A DNA stretch of 64,000 bases. Source: Patescibacterium sp964540895. Its GTDB lineage: Bacteria; Patescibacteriota; Patescibacteriia; Patescibacteriales; Patescibacteriaceae. A program made the position numbers and the translations under genes. Below the pieces are notes generated by a model. That model ran no database searches. It saw only the letters and a program-made list of their open reading frames with translations, and was not told the DNA's origin. The stretch covers positions 496,001-560,000 of the forward strand of contig CAZIOP010000001.1 in the NCBI GenBank assembly GCA_964540895.1, in the 5' to 3' direction. Below, one piece after another: positions 35,190 to 44,115 of this stretch. The stretch's first letter is position 1, and the number at the start of each line of letters is the position of its first letter.

Positions 35190-36290
35190 CTACCGTTTGG
35201 TTGTGGATCGACTGATAATATTTTGCATTATGCCCGCTAACATCATATGGGCTAGGAGAGCACTACCTCCATAACTCACAAAGGGCAACGGAATACCAAT
35301 AACCGGTAAAATGCCTATATTCATCCCAATGTTAATAAACATTTCAATAAAAATCAAGCCCGCACCCCCAATAATGATTAATGACCCAAAATAATTACGC
35401 ACATTAGGCAGAACAACAATAAGCCGATATAACAATAAGACAAAGCAGCTAATTACCATTAATACCCCCACTAAACCCAGTTCCTCAGCCACCACGGCAA
35501 AAATAAAGTCGGTATTAGCTTCAGGTAAGAACTTAAGCTGTGACTGAGAACCAAAGCCTAGTCCTCTTCCATATAATCCACCAGCGCCAACAGCAATAAT
35601 CGCCTGACGTACATTATAATGAGTGGAAGCAGCTGAAGGCTTTAAAAAACTAGAAATGCGCTGACGCTGATAGTCCTTAAACACAAATTGCCATGATAGT
35701 CCAAAAACTACTATCAAACCTAAAGCCGTGATAATAAAATATTTTTTTTCAAAGCCAACTGCCGCTATAAAAATTCCCCAAATAGCAAAGAGTAAAGCTG
35801 AAGAACCAGTATCAGGTTGGAGCAAAACTAAGACAATGCAAACTAAAACAGTGGCACCACTCATCAAAAAATGTTTCAAGGGTCTAATTGAGACTGAGGC
35901 TTTAGAAAAATATCGACCTAAACAAATAATTAAAATAATCTTCACTAACTCAACTGGCTGCAATCCAAAACCACCAATATTAAACCAACCTCTAGTTCCA
36001 TTAACTGTTTCACCAAATATCAAAACAGCGATAAGCAAGACTAAACCAAAAATAAATAGGTAGACGGCGTAACTATATAAATGATGAAAATCAAACCAAG
36101 CAAAGACAAAGTAAATAATTAAGCCAATAATAACAAAAGCTACTTGTTTACGAAAAAATAATAAATCGCTCCCGGTTTGTCCAAGACTAATACTATAGAT
36201 TTCTGCTAAACTAAAGCAAACCAAGACAATAATTGGTCCAAATAAAAACCAATCAATTCTTTTTAAGTGGAGTAAGATAGTTCGAACCAT
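35190..36290 (-). CDS. rodA: RodA/FtsW-type peptidoglycan polymerase
   Basis: 366 residues with about ten membrane helices. SEDS-family landmarks are GTRGWFNIGGFGLQPVELVKI, LQPDTGSSALLFAI and the C-terminal GIPLPFVSYGGSAL. SEDS proteins polymerise glycan strands from lipid II. RodA is preferred over FtsW because of the match of the PDTGSS and elongasome-like C-terminus and the lack of ftsQ/murG neighbours, but the two are hard to tell apart by eye. It abuts the next gene upstream with no gap. Confidence 0.88.
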   Translation of the reverse strand: MVRTILLHLKRIDWFLFGPIIVLVCFSLAEIYSISLGQTGSDLLFFRKQVAFVIIGLIIYFVFAWFDFHHLYSYAVYLFIFGLVLLIAVLIFGETVNGTRGWFNIGGFGLQPVELVKIILIICLGRYFSKASVSIRPLKHFLMSGATVLVCIVLVLLQPDTGSSALLFAIWGIFIAAVGFEKKYFIITALGLIVVFGLSWQFVFKDYQRQRISSFLKPSAASTHYNVRQAIIAVGAGGLYGRGLGFGSQSQLKFLPEANTDFIFAVVAEELGLVGVLMVISCFVLLLYRLIVVLPNVRNYFGSLIIIGGAGLIFIEMFINIGMNIGILPVIGIPLPFVSYGGSALLAHMMLAGIMQNIISRSTTKR

Positions 36291-37211
36291 TTATTGAGAA
36301 TACGGAAGATAGACTGAGTCGTCAAGCACATTGACGTCAGGTATTATTTCAATTTGATTCACAAATCCATTCACCCCCGGCCAGCTTAAACTAACCTCTT
36401 TTGATTCTCCAGATCGGAAATCTTTTATAATATGTTGATTAATTGAAACAATTGTCTGATTACTCTTAAGCACAATTATTAAACGTAGATCTTTATACCC
36501 AAATGCCCCACTATTTGTTATTTTAAAATCAACTTGTCCAACATTAATCTTCTCAGACAAACCACTGTCTTGACCCGGGGTAAAAACTGCTTTATCAATT
36601 TTAATATTCAAGTGTTCTTTTTGAAAAGCTGCCCAATCAGCAATACGATGAGGATTGACTCGATCACCACTCAAACTATCAATCACAAAATTAGCCGATA
36701 ACTGACCAGCAGGAATTGGTTGTTGCAGAGCCATAATATACTTAGTGGCACCAGGCAAAACAAAGTCACTACCAGAAGACACTACTTGTCCACTTATTTC
36801 AAAATGATAATTAAAAAAGACGAGAAATTTATCATGATTATTAACTACCGTAGCAAATAAATCTGCTTTACTATTCTGAACTGGTAATATTTTTGTTTCA
36901 AAAATACTTAATAGATTTTCACTATACCGCGGAGATCTCACCATATTTTGTGACGAAGTTAAATCAGCTAACATTTGTTGGTGTTGGGCTTTTTCCACTA
37001 ACATGTAATGCCCAAAACCATACAACGAATAGCCCCAGGTTCCTAAAGAAATTGCCACTAGAATACCAATCCAGATAATAGTTAATTTCTTTCGGTTACG
37101 TAAAAACCACAGACCAATATCTAATCGCGTGCTTGAAACCGTAGCATCACTATGAAATGTCTGCAGAGGCGGAGTGGTAATATTTTTTGAATTAATATTT
37201 TGAAAAGCCAT
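36291..37211 (-). CDS. Single-pass membrane protein of unknown function next to rodA
   Basis: 306 residues. A short cytoplasmic N-terminus is followed by one membrane helix (about 45-66: KLTIIWIGILVAISLGTWGYS) and a large outer domain of beta-strand character (FLVFFNYHFEISGQVVSSGSD, VDFKITNSGAFGYKDLRLII) resembling an immunoglobulin-like or CARDB-like fold near residues 230-290. I do not recognise a family. It is fused head to tail with rodA (stop at 36291, rodA start at 36290) and lies 6 nt from DUF3160, so all three are probably one transcript. Confidence 0.7.
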   Translation of the reverse strand: MAFQNINSKNITTPPLQTFHSDATVSSTRLDIGLWFLRNRKKLTIIWIGILVAISLGTWGYSLYGFGHYMLVEKAQHQQMLADLTSSQNMVRSPRYSENLLSIFETKILPVQNSKADLFATVVNNHDKFLVFFNYHFEISGQVVSSGSDFVLPGATKYIMALQQPIPAGQLSANFVIDSLSGDRVNPHRIADWAAFQKEHLNIKIDKAVFTPGQDSGLSEKINVGQVDFKITNSGAFGYKDLRLIIVLKSNQTIVSINQHIIKDFRSGESKEVSLSWPGVNGFVNQIEIIPDVNVLDDSVYLPYSQ

Positions 37212-37217
37212 ACTATA

Positions 37218-39554
37218 TTATTCTTCTTTGTAGTCTAAGACTGGTCCAGCTACTAACATCTTCTGACCATTAATTTCATAAATCATTAATAATAATTTCA
37301 AAGGGGTAAGAGTCTGTTTAGTATTTTGCGTTCTCTTTGATATAGGATCATAGAAACCAACATTCACAGTTCGTGATCCAACCTTACTAACTGTATACTG
37401 ACTAACTAACTCAACAATAAACTGGTAATTGTCAGCCGACAGTGTTTCGCCTTTAAGTTCTTTGCGACCAATCTCTCTAATCTTGGTTAACTTATCAATT
37501 AACTCTTTAAATTGTGAGTCAGTATCTTTAACTACCTGAAGAGCTGCTAGTGCTTGAAACAACATAGTACTATTAGCTAGTAATTCATCATTCAAAGCAT
37601 TCTGCGTTTCAATAAAATGAATATTAGTGTCGTCATTAGAAGGAGTACTTTGCAAATTTGGATCAGTTAAACGACGATTTATCTGCCACTCATCAGCTGA
37701 GACTGACATATTTGTTAAGCCACTTAAAGCTAAGGTGGTTTGACGATCTTTCCAGGCAGGGGTTTTTGAGTATGGCAAACCAGTTAATTTTTCGTTAACG
37801 TAGGGTTTAACAATACTAAGTGTTGTCCAAAAATTATTAACATACCACTCACCTTTATTGTAATTAGCTAATTCATTCATTAATGAAGTTCGTTGAGATG
37901 AATAATCTTTGTATTTAATATTATCGGTGATAAACGGTGTAGTCGGTGTATCAGTAGTTACTGTTCCTAAGATATCAAAACCAATCCCCCGGCAACGATA
38001 TGATTCTTTCTTGATGTTGTTATAACAAGCAGTCATAACCTTGCCAGAATTATTGCCAGGTAGTGCATATGAACCAGCTGAAGCAAACGTTAAACGATCA
38101 TATATATAATGATCAGGCCAATAGCTAGTCTGTAGTAAACGCATGCCAAGGCCTGAACGGATAGAGGCCGTAGTATCATTTAATCCCCCTTCGGCTGGCT
38201 TAAAGTAAATACTCTTTAGCTTCTCCTGCATTTTCTCTAAATTCTTAATAGTGTCTGAGGCAAAAATATCTTCAATGTTTTTATCAGGAAAAACTTCTTG
38301 TCGAACAGTTTGATAATGAAGATAGGTTAATCCGCTGCTTAGTCCTGAAAAAAAACTAGTAACTTTATAGACTTTAGCCCAATCATTTTTTAAACCTTGA
38401 TTAGCTGACATGTCCTCACTGATTAAATAGGCGGCGATTTGATTTATTGTCCAATCATCTTGATCTAACAAACAATCAGGACACAGGTCATTACGATACC
38501 TCAGAGGAAAAATAGTTGATTGCCAACGACTAGCTTGGTAAAAATTTTTAAGTTTAGCACTGGTCGCATAATCATTTGGAACTTTGAAATCAACATAATT
38601 TCGGAGATATAACATGACTGGTGATTTCTCGGTTTTATTAGCCGCTGCAATTAAGGTTATTTCTTGATTAATATCATCCATTAAATATTCTGGAGTAGTG
38701 AACTGATACTTAGTAGCTTCGCTTGGACTAAAAATAGTTGTATTACTTAAATCTTCAGTTTTTCCAACTTGATTAGCCTTTGGACTTAATAATTGTAATG
38801 AAGTGGCAAAGTAAGCTGCTTCAAGTCGCTGTGCTTCTAACAATGGATCAGTGGTGACACCTAACTTTCTCCGACGTTCCAAATATCGGTTATTAGCTAC
38901 TTCAAACATTTGTTTATTAACCTTCCATAGATTTTCATAAAAAAATGAAGCTTCAACATCTTTATAAATTTGTTTCAAGGAATTTTGATAGTAGTACAGC
39001 AAAAAATCTGAGGTGACCAAGAGCGGTACACTGCGTTGCTTAAGTTCATTATAGACAGTAAAAAAATTATCGCCCCCCTTTGGAAAAGGGTTTGGAATAA
39101 TAGCAAAACCGTTTTTATTCAAAGTTGGTAGTGCATTATCAAGATTAATTTTTCGTGAGACCGTATAATAATTAGCTACCTGTGATTTTACATTTAACGG
39201 CAAATCAACATTTTTTATACTCTGTGGATAGGTTTCAGTCTGACTTTTATAAAAAGAACCAAAAGCTAAGTTTTCTGCTTTAAAATCAGGATTTTTTGGA
39301 TCAGTAATTAAATCTTCTGAGGAAGGAATAGGGTTTTCCGGTAACTGAATTGGTGGATTTTCAGTAACTTGAGGTGGAGCTTTTTTCCGTTTACTCACTG
39401 CGTTCAAATACCACCAAATACTCCCACCCATCATGAGTAGCAATAAAAATCCACCAACGACTAACAAAATTTTCTTACGTTCTTTAAGTGGTGGAGTGTT
39501 TGGTACAACGGCTTGCTCTGGTGGCACTATTGAAGGTAAATGGTCAATAAACAT
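37218..39554 (-). CDS. DUF3160-family membrane-anchored protein
   Basis: About 778 residues from the ATG at 39554; the longer frame to 39659 runs through the gyrB promoter and is rejected. An N-terminal membrane segment (about 30-50) is followed by a proline-rich linker and then the large all-helical DUF3160 domain: KNGFAIIPNPFPKGGDNFF, VPLLVTSDFLLYYYQNSL, SANQGLKNDWAKVYK, and a C-terminal QTLTPLKLLLMIYE. The family is common in CPR and some archaea and its role is unknown; the domain would sit outside the membrane. Promoter and start indicate a leaderless transcript. Confidence 0.85.
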   Translation of the reverse strand: MFIDHLPSIVPPEQAVVPNTPPLKERKKILLVVGGFLLLLMMGGSIWWYLNAVSKRKKAPPQVTENPPIQLPENPIPSSEDLITDPKNPDFKAENLAFGSFYKSQTETYPQSIKNVDLPLNVKSQVANYYTVSRKINLDNALPTLNKNGFAIIPNPFPKGGDNFFTVYNELKQRSVPLLVTSDFLLYYYQNSLKQIYKDVEASFFYENLWKVNKQMFEVANNRYLERRRKLGVTTDPLLEAQRLEAAYFATSLQLLSPKANQVGKTEDLSNTTIFSPSEATKYQFTTPEYLMDDINQEITLIAAANKTEKSPVMLYLRNYVDFKVPNDYATSAKLKNFYQASRWQSTIFPLRYRNDLCPDCLLDQDDWTINQIAAYLISEDMSANQGLKNDWAKVYKVTSFFSGLSSGLTYLHYQTVRQEVFPDKNIEDIFASDTIKNLEKMQEKLKSIYFKPAEGGLNDTTASIRSGLGMRLLQTSYWPDHYIYDRLTFASAGSYALPGNNSGKVMTACYNNIKKESYRCRGIGFDILGTVTTDTPTTPFITDNIKYKDYSSQRTSLMNELANYNKGEWYVNNFWTTLSIVKPYVNEKLTGLPYSKTPAWKDRQTTLALSGLTNMSVSADEWQINRRLTDPNLQSTPSNDDTNIHFIETQNALNDELLANSTMLFQALAALQVVKDTDSQFKELIDKLTKIREIGRKELKGETLSADNYQFIVELVSQYTVSKVGSRTVNVGFYDPISKRTQNTKQTLTPLKLLLMIYEINGQKMLVAGPVLDYKEE

Positions 39555-39563
39555 AATATACAT

Positions 39564-39572
39564 AGTATACCA
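39564..39572 (-). promoter_or_regulatory. DUF3160 extended -10 element
   Basis: TGGTATACT on the minus strand with TATACT at 39564-39569, 9 nt before the ATG. No convincing -35. Confidence 0.55.
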
Positions 39573-39614
39573 TATATATAGTCTTTTGAGATGAAAAAGT
39601 GACGATTTATTGTC

Positions 39615-39643
39615 TTGCCAAACGGTCTTTTTTTTGCTATTCT
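39615..39643 (+). promoter_or_regulatory. gyrB promoter
   Basis: TTGCCA at 39615-39620, 17-nt spacer, TATTCT at 39638-39643. The ATG at 39653 lies 9 nt downstream, so the mRNA has at most a few leader bases. Confidence 0.65.
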
Positions 39644-39652
39644 GAGAGTAAT

Positions 39653-41671
39653 ATGACAAAAACAGTTAAAGCTCCAAGTTCAAATTATAATGCGGAATCA
39701 ATCACCGTTTTAGAAGGACTTGATCCGGTTCGTAAGCGTCCTGGAATGTATATTGGTTCAACCTCATCAGCTGGTTTACACCATCTTATTTGGGAAGTAA
39801 TCGATAACTCAATTGACGAAGCTATGGCGGGTTTCGCTACTGAAGTAATCACTACCCTCACAGCAGATGGGATGGTAGTAGTCTCTGATAATGGTCGTGG
39901 TATTCCAGTGGATATTCATAAAGGTACTAAAGTTTCAGCTCTAGAAACTGTTCTAACTAAATTACATGCTGGTGGTAAATTTGGTGGTGGTGGTTATAAA
40001 GTTTCTGGTGGTCTACACGGAGTAGGTGTCAGCGTTGTTAATGCCCTAAGCTCATATCTTCGAGCTGAAATCCATCTAAATGGTAAAATCTGGACTCAGG
40101 AATATAAACAAGGAGTTCCACAAAAGAAAGTAGCCGCTACGGGTAATACTAAAAAAACTGGTACCACAATTATTTTTAAACCAGACGCCACTATTTTTGA
40201 AGAATTAGAATTTAATTGGGGTAAAATCTTAGACCGACTTCGTCAGCAAGCCTATCTAACAAAAGGAATAACCCTACATTTAATTGACCAACGAGAAAAT
40301 CATACTCCTAAACACTTCACTTTTTACTTTGAAGGTGGTATTAGAACATACGTAAAATCTTTGCATCGTAACAGTACGGTAAAAAATGAGACTATTTTCT
40401 ATGTTGAAAAAGAATTAAATGACACAAAAGTAGAAGTGGCACTGCAATATAACGATGGTTTTAATGAAAATGTTCAAGCGTTTGCCAATAATATCATCAA
40501 CCCGGGCGGTGGTACTCACCTAGTTGGTTTCCGAACTGCCCTGACCCGTATTCTTAATTCATATGCTCGTGGTCATAATTTATTGAAAGAAAAAGACGAA
40601 AATTTAACTGGAGACGATGTTCGTGAAGGTCTAACAGCTATCATTAGTGTTAAGCTAGGTGATCCTCAATTTGAAGGCCAGACTAAGGACAAGTTAGGAA
40701 ATGCTGAAATTAAAACCTATGTTGAACAAGTCATGGGTGATTCCTTTACTACATTCCTAGAAGAACACCCTCGAGAAGCTGAGGCTATTGTTGCCAAATG
40801 TTTTCTGTCAGCTCAAGCTCGTATTGCTGCTCGAACTGCCCGAGCAACTATTCTACGTAAAGGTGCCCTAGAAGGCATGACACTTCCTGGTAAGCTAGCT
40901 GATTGTTCAAGTCGCAAACCTGAAGAATCAGAGTTATATATTGTTGAGGGAGACTCAGCTGGCGGATCGGCCAAACAAGGTCGTGATCGTGGTTTTCAAG
41001 CCATTCTACCACTGCGAGGTAAAATTCTTAACGTAGAACGGGCTCGTCTTGATAAAATGTTAGCTAACAATGAAATAAAGAATTTAGTCATTGCTTTGGG
41101 AACGAATATTGATGATCAATTTGATATTACTAAACTACGTTATCACCGTATTATTATCATGACTGATGCTGATGTTGACGGAGCTCATATCCGTACTCTG
41201 CTCTTAACCTTGTTCTTCCGTCATTTTAATGAATTAGTAAGAGATGGGTATCTCTATATTGCTCAACCACCTTTGTACCAACTAAAAAAGGGCTCAACTG
41301 TCCGCTATGCCTTCTCAGATGAAGAAAAAAATTCTTTTATTAAAGAATTAGGTGGTGGTGAAGCTGAAGTAATTGAAAATCCAGAAGAAGAAGGTAGTGA
41401 CGCCACTGATACCGAGGAAGAAGCTGAGACTAAAAAAGTTAAAGGTGCTACCAAGATTATGATTCAACGTTATAAGGGTTTAGGAGAAATGAATCCTTCT
41501 CAGCTTTGGGAAACAACTATGGATCCAAGCACTCGAGTTATGAAGCAAGTAACTGTTGATGATGCCGGCGGTGCTTCTGAAACCTTTGAAATGTTAATGG
41601 GTGGAGATGTTGCTCCTCGTAAACACTTTATTCAAACTCATGCCCAAAAAGTAGAAAATCTGGATATTTAA
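39653..41671 (+). CDS. gyrB: DNA gyrase subunit B
   Basis: About 672 residues from the ATG at 39653. The GHKL ATPase domain has EVIDNSIDEAMAGF, VVSDNGRGIPVD and GGLHGVGVSVVNALS. The Toprim domain has EGDSAGGSAKQGRDR, MTDADVDGAHIRTLLL and the C-terminal QRYKGLGEMNPSQLWETTMDP. An acidic insert (residues about 580-610, rich in Glu and Asp) sits just before the QRYKGLGE block. gyrA is not in the window. Genes downstream are separated by a terminator. Confidence 0.96.
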   Translation: MTKTVKAPSSNYNAESITVLEGLDPVRKRPGMYIGSTSSAGLHHLIWEVIDNSIDEAMAGFATEVITTLTADGMVVVSDNGRGIPVDIHKGTKVSALETVLTKLHAGGKFGGGGYKVSGGLHGVGVSVVNALSSYLRAEIHLNGKIWTQEYKQGVPQKKVAATGNTKKTGTTIIFKPDATIFEELEFNWGKILDRLRQQAYLTKGITLHLIDQRENHTPKHFTFYFEGGIRTYVKSLHRNSTVKNETIFYVEKELNDTKVEVALQYNDGFNENVQAFANNIINPGGGTHLVGFRTALTRILNSYARGHNLLKEKDENLTGDDVREGLTAIISVKLGDPQFEGQTKDKLGNAEIKTYVEQVMGDSFTTFLEEHPREAEAIVAKCFLSAQARIAARTARATILRKGALEGMTLPGKLADCSSRKPEESELYIVEGDSAGGSAKQGRDRGFQAILPLRGKILNVERARLDKMLANNEIKNLVIALGTNIDDQFDITKLRYHRIIIMTDADVDGAHIRTLLLTLFFRHFNELVRDGYLYIAQPPLYQLKKGSTVRYAFSDEEKNSFIKELGGGEAEVIENPEEEGSDATDTEEEAETKKVKGATKIMIQRYKGLGEMNPSQLWETTMDPSTRVMKQVTVDDAGGASETFEMLMGGDVAPRKHFIQTHAQKVENLDI

Positions 41672-41698
41672 AACTGCCTATATTTAATTAACCAATAT

Positions 41699-41722
41699 AA
41701 AAAAGAGCCTAGGCTCTTTTTT
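41699..41722 (+). terminator. gyrB terminator
   Basis: Stem AAAAAAGAGC / GCTCTTTTTT with a 4-nt loop, T-rich 3' arm. It is symmetrical and could also serve the facing SPFH gene. Confidence 0.85.
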
Positions 41723-41747
41723 ATGTAGTATCTAAATGTTTTCGTTT

Positions 41748-42569
41748 CTATTTATTCAAATTAATAAATGGCAAGGAAGCGTCAGGGATCATCTGACTTG
41801 GTAATACTCCATTCCATTTTTCAATAGCGGCTCGTTGAACTTCAAGGGCTTTTAAATTAACGTACTTGTCATTATTAGCTGCGTCAGATTGAAGCTTAAT
41901 AGCTTCGGCTTCAGCTTTGGCTTGAGCTACGCGCTGTTCAGCTTCAGTCTTAATTCTTTGCAAATCATTTTCGGCTTTAAGGGCTGATTGTTGAGCTACC
42001 TGCTTAGCTTCCACAGCTTTTTCATATTCATCGCTAAATGAGAAATCAATAATTGAAAAATCATCAACTACAAAATATCGACTAAGACGATTAAATAGCT
42101 CTGTTCTAATCTCATCTTTAACCCGAGCACGTTGTTCAATTAGCTCTTGAGCAGTGAACTTGGCAGTTACTGCCTTTACACTTTCTTGAATTGAAGGGTC
42201 AATTAAACGAGACTCATAGTCATTACCAACCTCTTGCCATAGCTTGTTAACCTCATCACCCTTAAGGTGATAGTTTAAGGCTAGCTGGCTTTCCACTGTT
42301 TGAATGTCTTTGGAATAGGCTAACGCCTTACTTTCCAACTTCTGGGTTTGGATATCAACCTTAGCTACTTTTTGGACAATTGGAATACGGAAGTGAATAC
42401 CTTCACCCATAATATTATCCTGGACTGCTCCAAAATTCATAACTACACCTCGTTTTCCAGCTCCGACCAAAACAAACGGATTAACGATTGAGATGATAAT
42501 AAAAACACCAATAACAATCAATAGCCATTTAATGGCTTTCTTATAACTATTAGCTGATGTGGTTTCCAT
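41748..42569 (-). CDS. SPFH/prohibitin-family membrane protein
   Basis: 273 residues. An N-terminal membrane helix (about 12-35) is followed by the SPFH domain (GKRGVVMNFGAVQDNIMGEGIHF, KVDIQTQKLE), then a long coiled-coil (residues about 175-240, KQVAQQSALKAENDLQRIK) and the short C-terminal ASLPFINLNK. Similar to HflC and prohibitin, which form ring scaffolds that organise membrane proteases. It is the third gene downstream of eno on the minus strand, after a 54-residue membrane protein 13 nt away. Confidence 0.9.
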   Translation of the reverse strand: METTSANSYKKAIKWLLIVIGVFIIISIVNPFVLVGAGKRGVVMNFGAVQDNIMGEGIHFRIPIVQKVAKVDIQTQKLESKALAYSKDIQTVESQLALNYHLKGDEVNKLWQEVGNDYESRLIDPSIQESVKAVTAKFTAQELIEQRARVKDEIRTELFNRLSRYFVVDDFSIIDFSFSDEYEKAVEAKQVAQQSALKAENDLQRIKTEAEQRVAQAKAEAEAIKLQSDAANNDKYVNLKALEVQRAAIEKWNGVLPSQMIPDASLPFINLNK

Positions 42570-42582
42570 ATTACTATGGAAA

Positions 42583-42747
42583 CTATTTCATCATGCTTTG
42601 TCCTTCAAGCACCTGACTGCGATATGACATATTGGCAATGCCAACCAAGTAAGAGATGGCTACTACTAACACGACAATCACAATGCCAAAAATCATGTTA
42701 AGATTTTTTTGGCTAAAATTCTTTTGACTCATATTTTTATTGTTCAT
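42583..42747 (-). CDS. 54-residue single-pass membrane protein
   Basis: Too short for standard gene calls. The ATG at 42747 opens MNNKNMSQKNFSQKN, followed by a strong membrane helix at about 17-37 (LNMIFGIVIVVLVVAISYL) and a short charged C-terminus ending SMMK, stop TAG. It lies between eno (33 nt) and the SPFH gene (13 nt) on the same strand. SPFH proteins often have small membrane partners; the pairing here is inferred from position. Confidence 0.55.
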   Translation of the reverse strand: MNNKNMSQKNFSQKNLNMIFGIVIVVLVVAISYLVGIANMSYRSQVLEGQSMMK

Positions 42748-42780
42748 AAAAATGTTAATAAGTTAAATTAATAGGTACTA

Positions 42781-44034
42781 TTAATTATAAAGGTTATTTA
42801 ATTCTTTTTCAATCTCCATCAACCGATTATACTTCGCAACTCGTTCTCCGCGTGCCGGTGCACCAGCTTTTATTTGTCCTGCGTTGGAAGCAACAGCTAA
42901 ATCTGCGATGAAATCATCCATGGTTTCACCACTGCGATGAGAAATAATTGTTTTCAATCCGTGACTATGTGCTAATTGAATGGCAGCCATTGTTTCTGTT
43001 AATGTTCCAATTTGATTGGGCTTTATTAACACGGCGGTAGTAGCCTTTTCCTGAATCCCCCGTTCAATTCGATTAACATTTGTCACGTACAAGTCATCAC
43101 CAACAACTTGCGTACTTGTAACACTGCTTGTAAATTCACGAAATGAATTCCAATCATCTTCCCCAAACGGATCTTCAATTGAGACTAAGAAATATTTTTT
43201 AATCAAATCATGATACCAGGCCATGAGTTTTCCACTGTCCATTGGTCCCTGTTTTTTCAAATGATACTGTCCATTGCGATACCACTCTGAAGCAGCTGCA
43301 TCAATTGCCAAGGTAATATCTTCACCAGCTGAGTAGCCTGCTTTGGTAATGGCTTGAAGGATAAGGGTGAACGGTTGTTCGTTACTAGTAACTTCTGGAG
43401 CAAAGCCTCCTTCATCGCCTAAGGCTTCTGATAAACCTGCCTCTGTAATAATATCTTTCAACGTTTCATAGACCTCAGTCCCAATTCTAATTCGATCAGC
43501 CATGGTGTCAGCTTGAGGCATTATCATATATTCCTGAATATCAGTAATCCAATTAGCATGAGCTCCTCCATTCATTATATTCATTAAAGGTGTAGGCAAA
43601 ATATATTCTTGACCAGCTTCTGGAAAATATGAACGTAAGTAGACAAATAATGGCATTTTTTGAGCTAGAGCAGCCGTACGAGCCGCTGCTAAGGAAACTG
43701 CTAAGATAGCATTACCACCTAATTTTGACTTATTAGCCGTACCATCAAGTCGTAGCATAATATCATCAAGATTTTTTTGTTCGGTGACTTCTTGACCAAC
43801 TAAAGCTGTTGCAATAGTCTCTTCAATGTTCTTAACCGCATGCAAGACGCCTAAACCATAGTAGCGTTCTGAACGACTATCACGCAGTTCAAGAGTTTCA
43901 TAGGTACCAGTTGAGGCACCAGAAGGAACTGAGGCTGTTCCTGAGGTACCGTCTGCTAATCTCACAGTTGCTTCAACAGTCGGGTTACCGCGGCTGTCGA
44001 GTATTTCTCGAGCCGTAATGGAAATAATTTTCAT
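42781..44034 (-). CDS. eno: Enolase
   Basis: 417 residues. REILDSRGNPTVEATV opens the protein. Catalytic and metal residues are in ALGDEGGFAPE, SIEDPFGEDDW, GDDLYVTN and LIKPNQIGTLTET, and the loop SHRSGETMDDFIADLAV is present. It converts 2-phosphoglycerate to phosphoenolpyruvate in glycolysis. Transcription should start about at the ATG: TATAAT ends 8 nt before it. The organism therefore keeps at least the lower part of glycolysis. Confidence 0.97.
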   Translation of the reverse strand: MKIISITAREILDSRGNPTVEATVRLADGTSGTASVPSGASTGTYETLELRDSRSERYYGLGVLHAVKNIEETIATALVGQEVTEQKNLDDIMLRLDGTANKSKLGGNAILAVSLAAARTAALAQKMPLFVYLRSYFPEAGQEYILPTPLMNIMNGGAHANWITDIQEYMIMPQADTMADRIRIGTEVYETLKDIITEAGLSEALGDEGGFAPEVTSNEQPFTLILQAITKAGYSAGEDITLAIDAAASEWYRNGQYHLKKQGPMDSGKLMAWYHDLIKKYFLVSIEDPFGEDDWNSFREFTSSVTSTQVVGDDLYVTNVNRIERGIQEKATTAVLIKPNQIGTLTETMAAIQLAHSHGLKTIISHRSGETMDDFIADLAVASNAGQIKAGAPARGERVAKYNRLMEIEKELNNLYN

Positions 44035-44042
44035 ATTACTTA

Positions 44043-44048
44043 ATTATA
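44043..44048 (-). promoter_or_regulatory. eno -10 element
   Basis: TATAAT on the minus strand, 8 nt before the eno ATG; no clear -35. Confidence 0.5.
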
Positions 44049-44115
44049 CCGTATCACCTTAATTTTTCCTATAAACCTCGACAAAAACAACAATTTCCGC
44101 TAAGGTATATAAACT

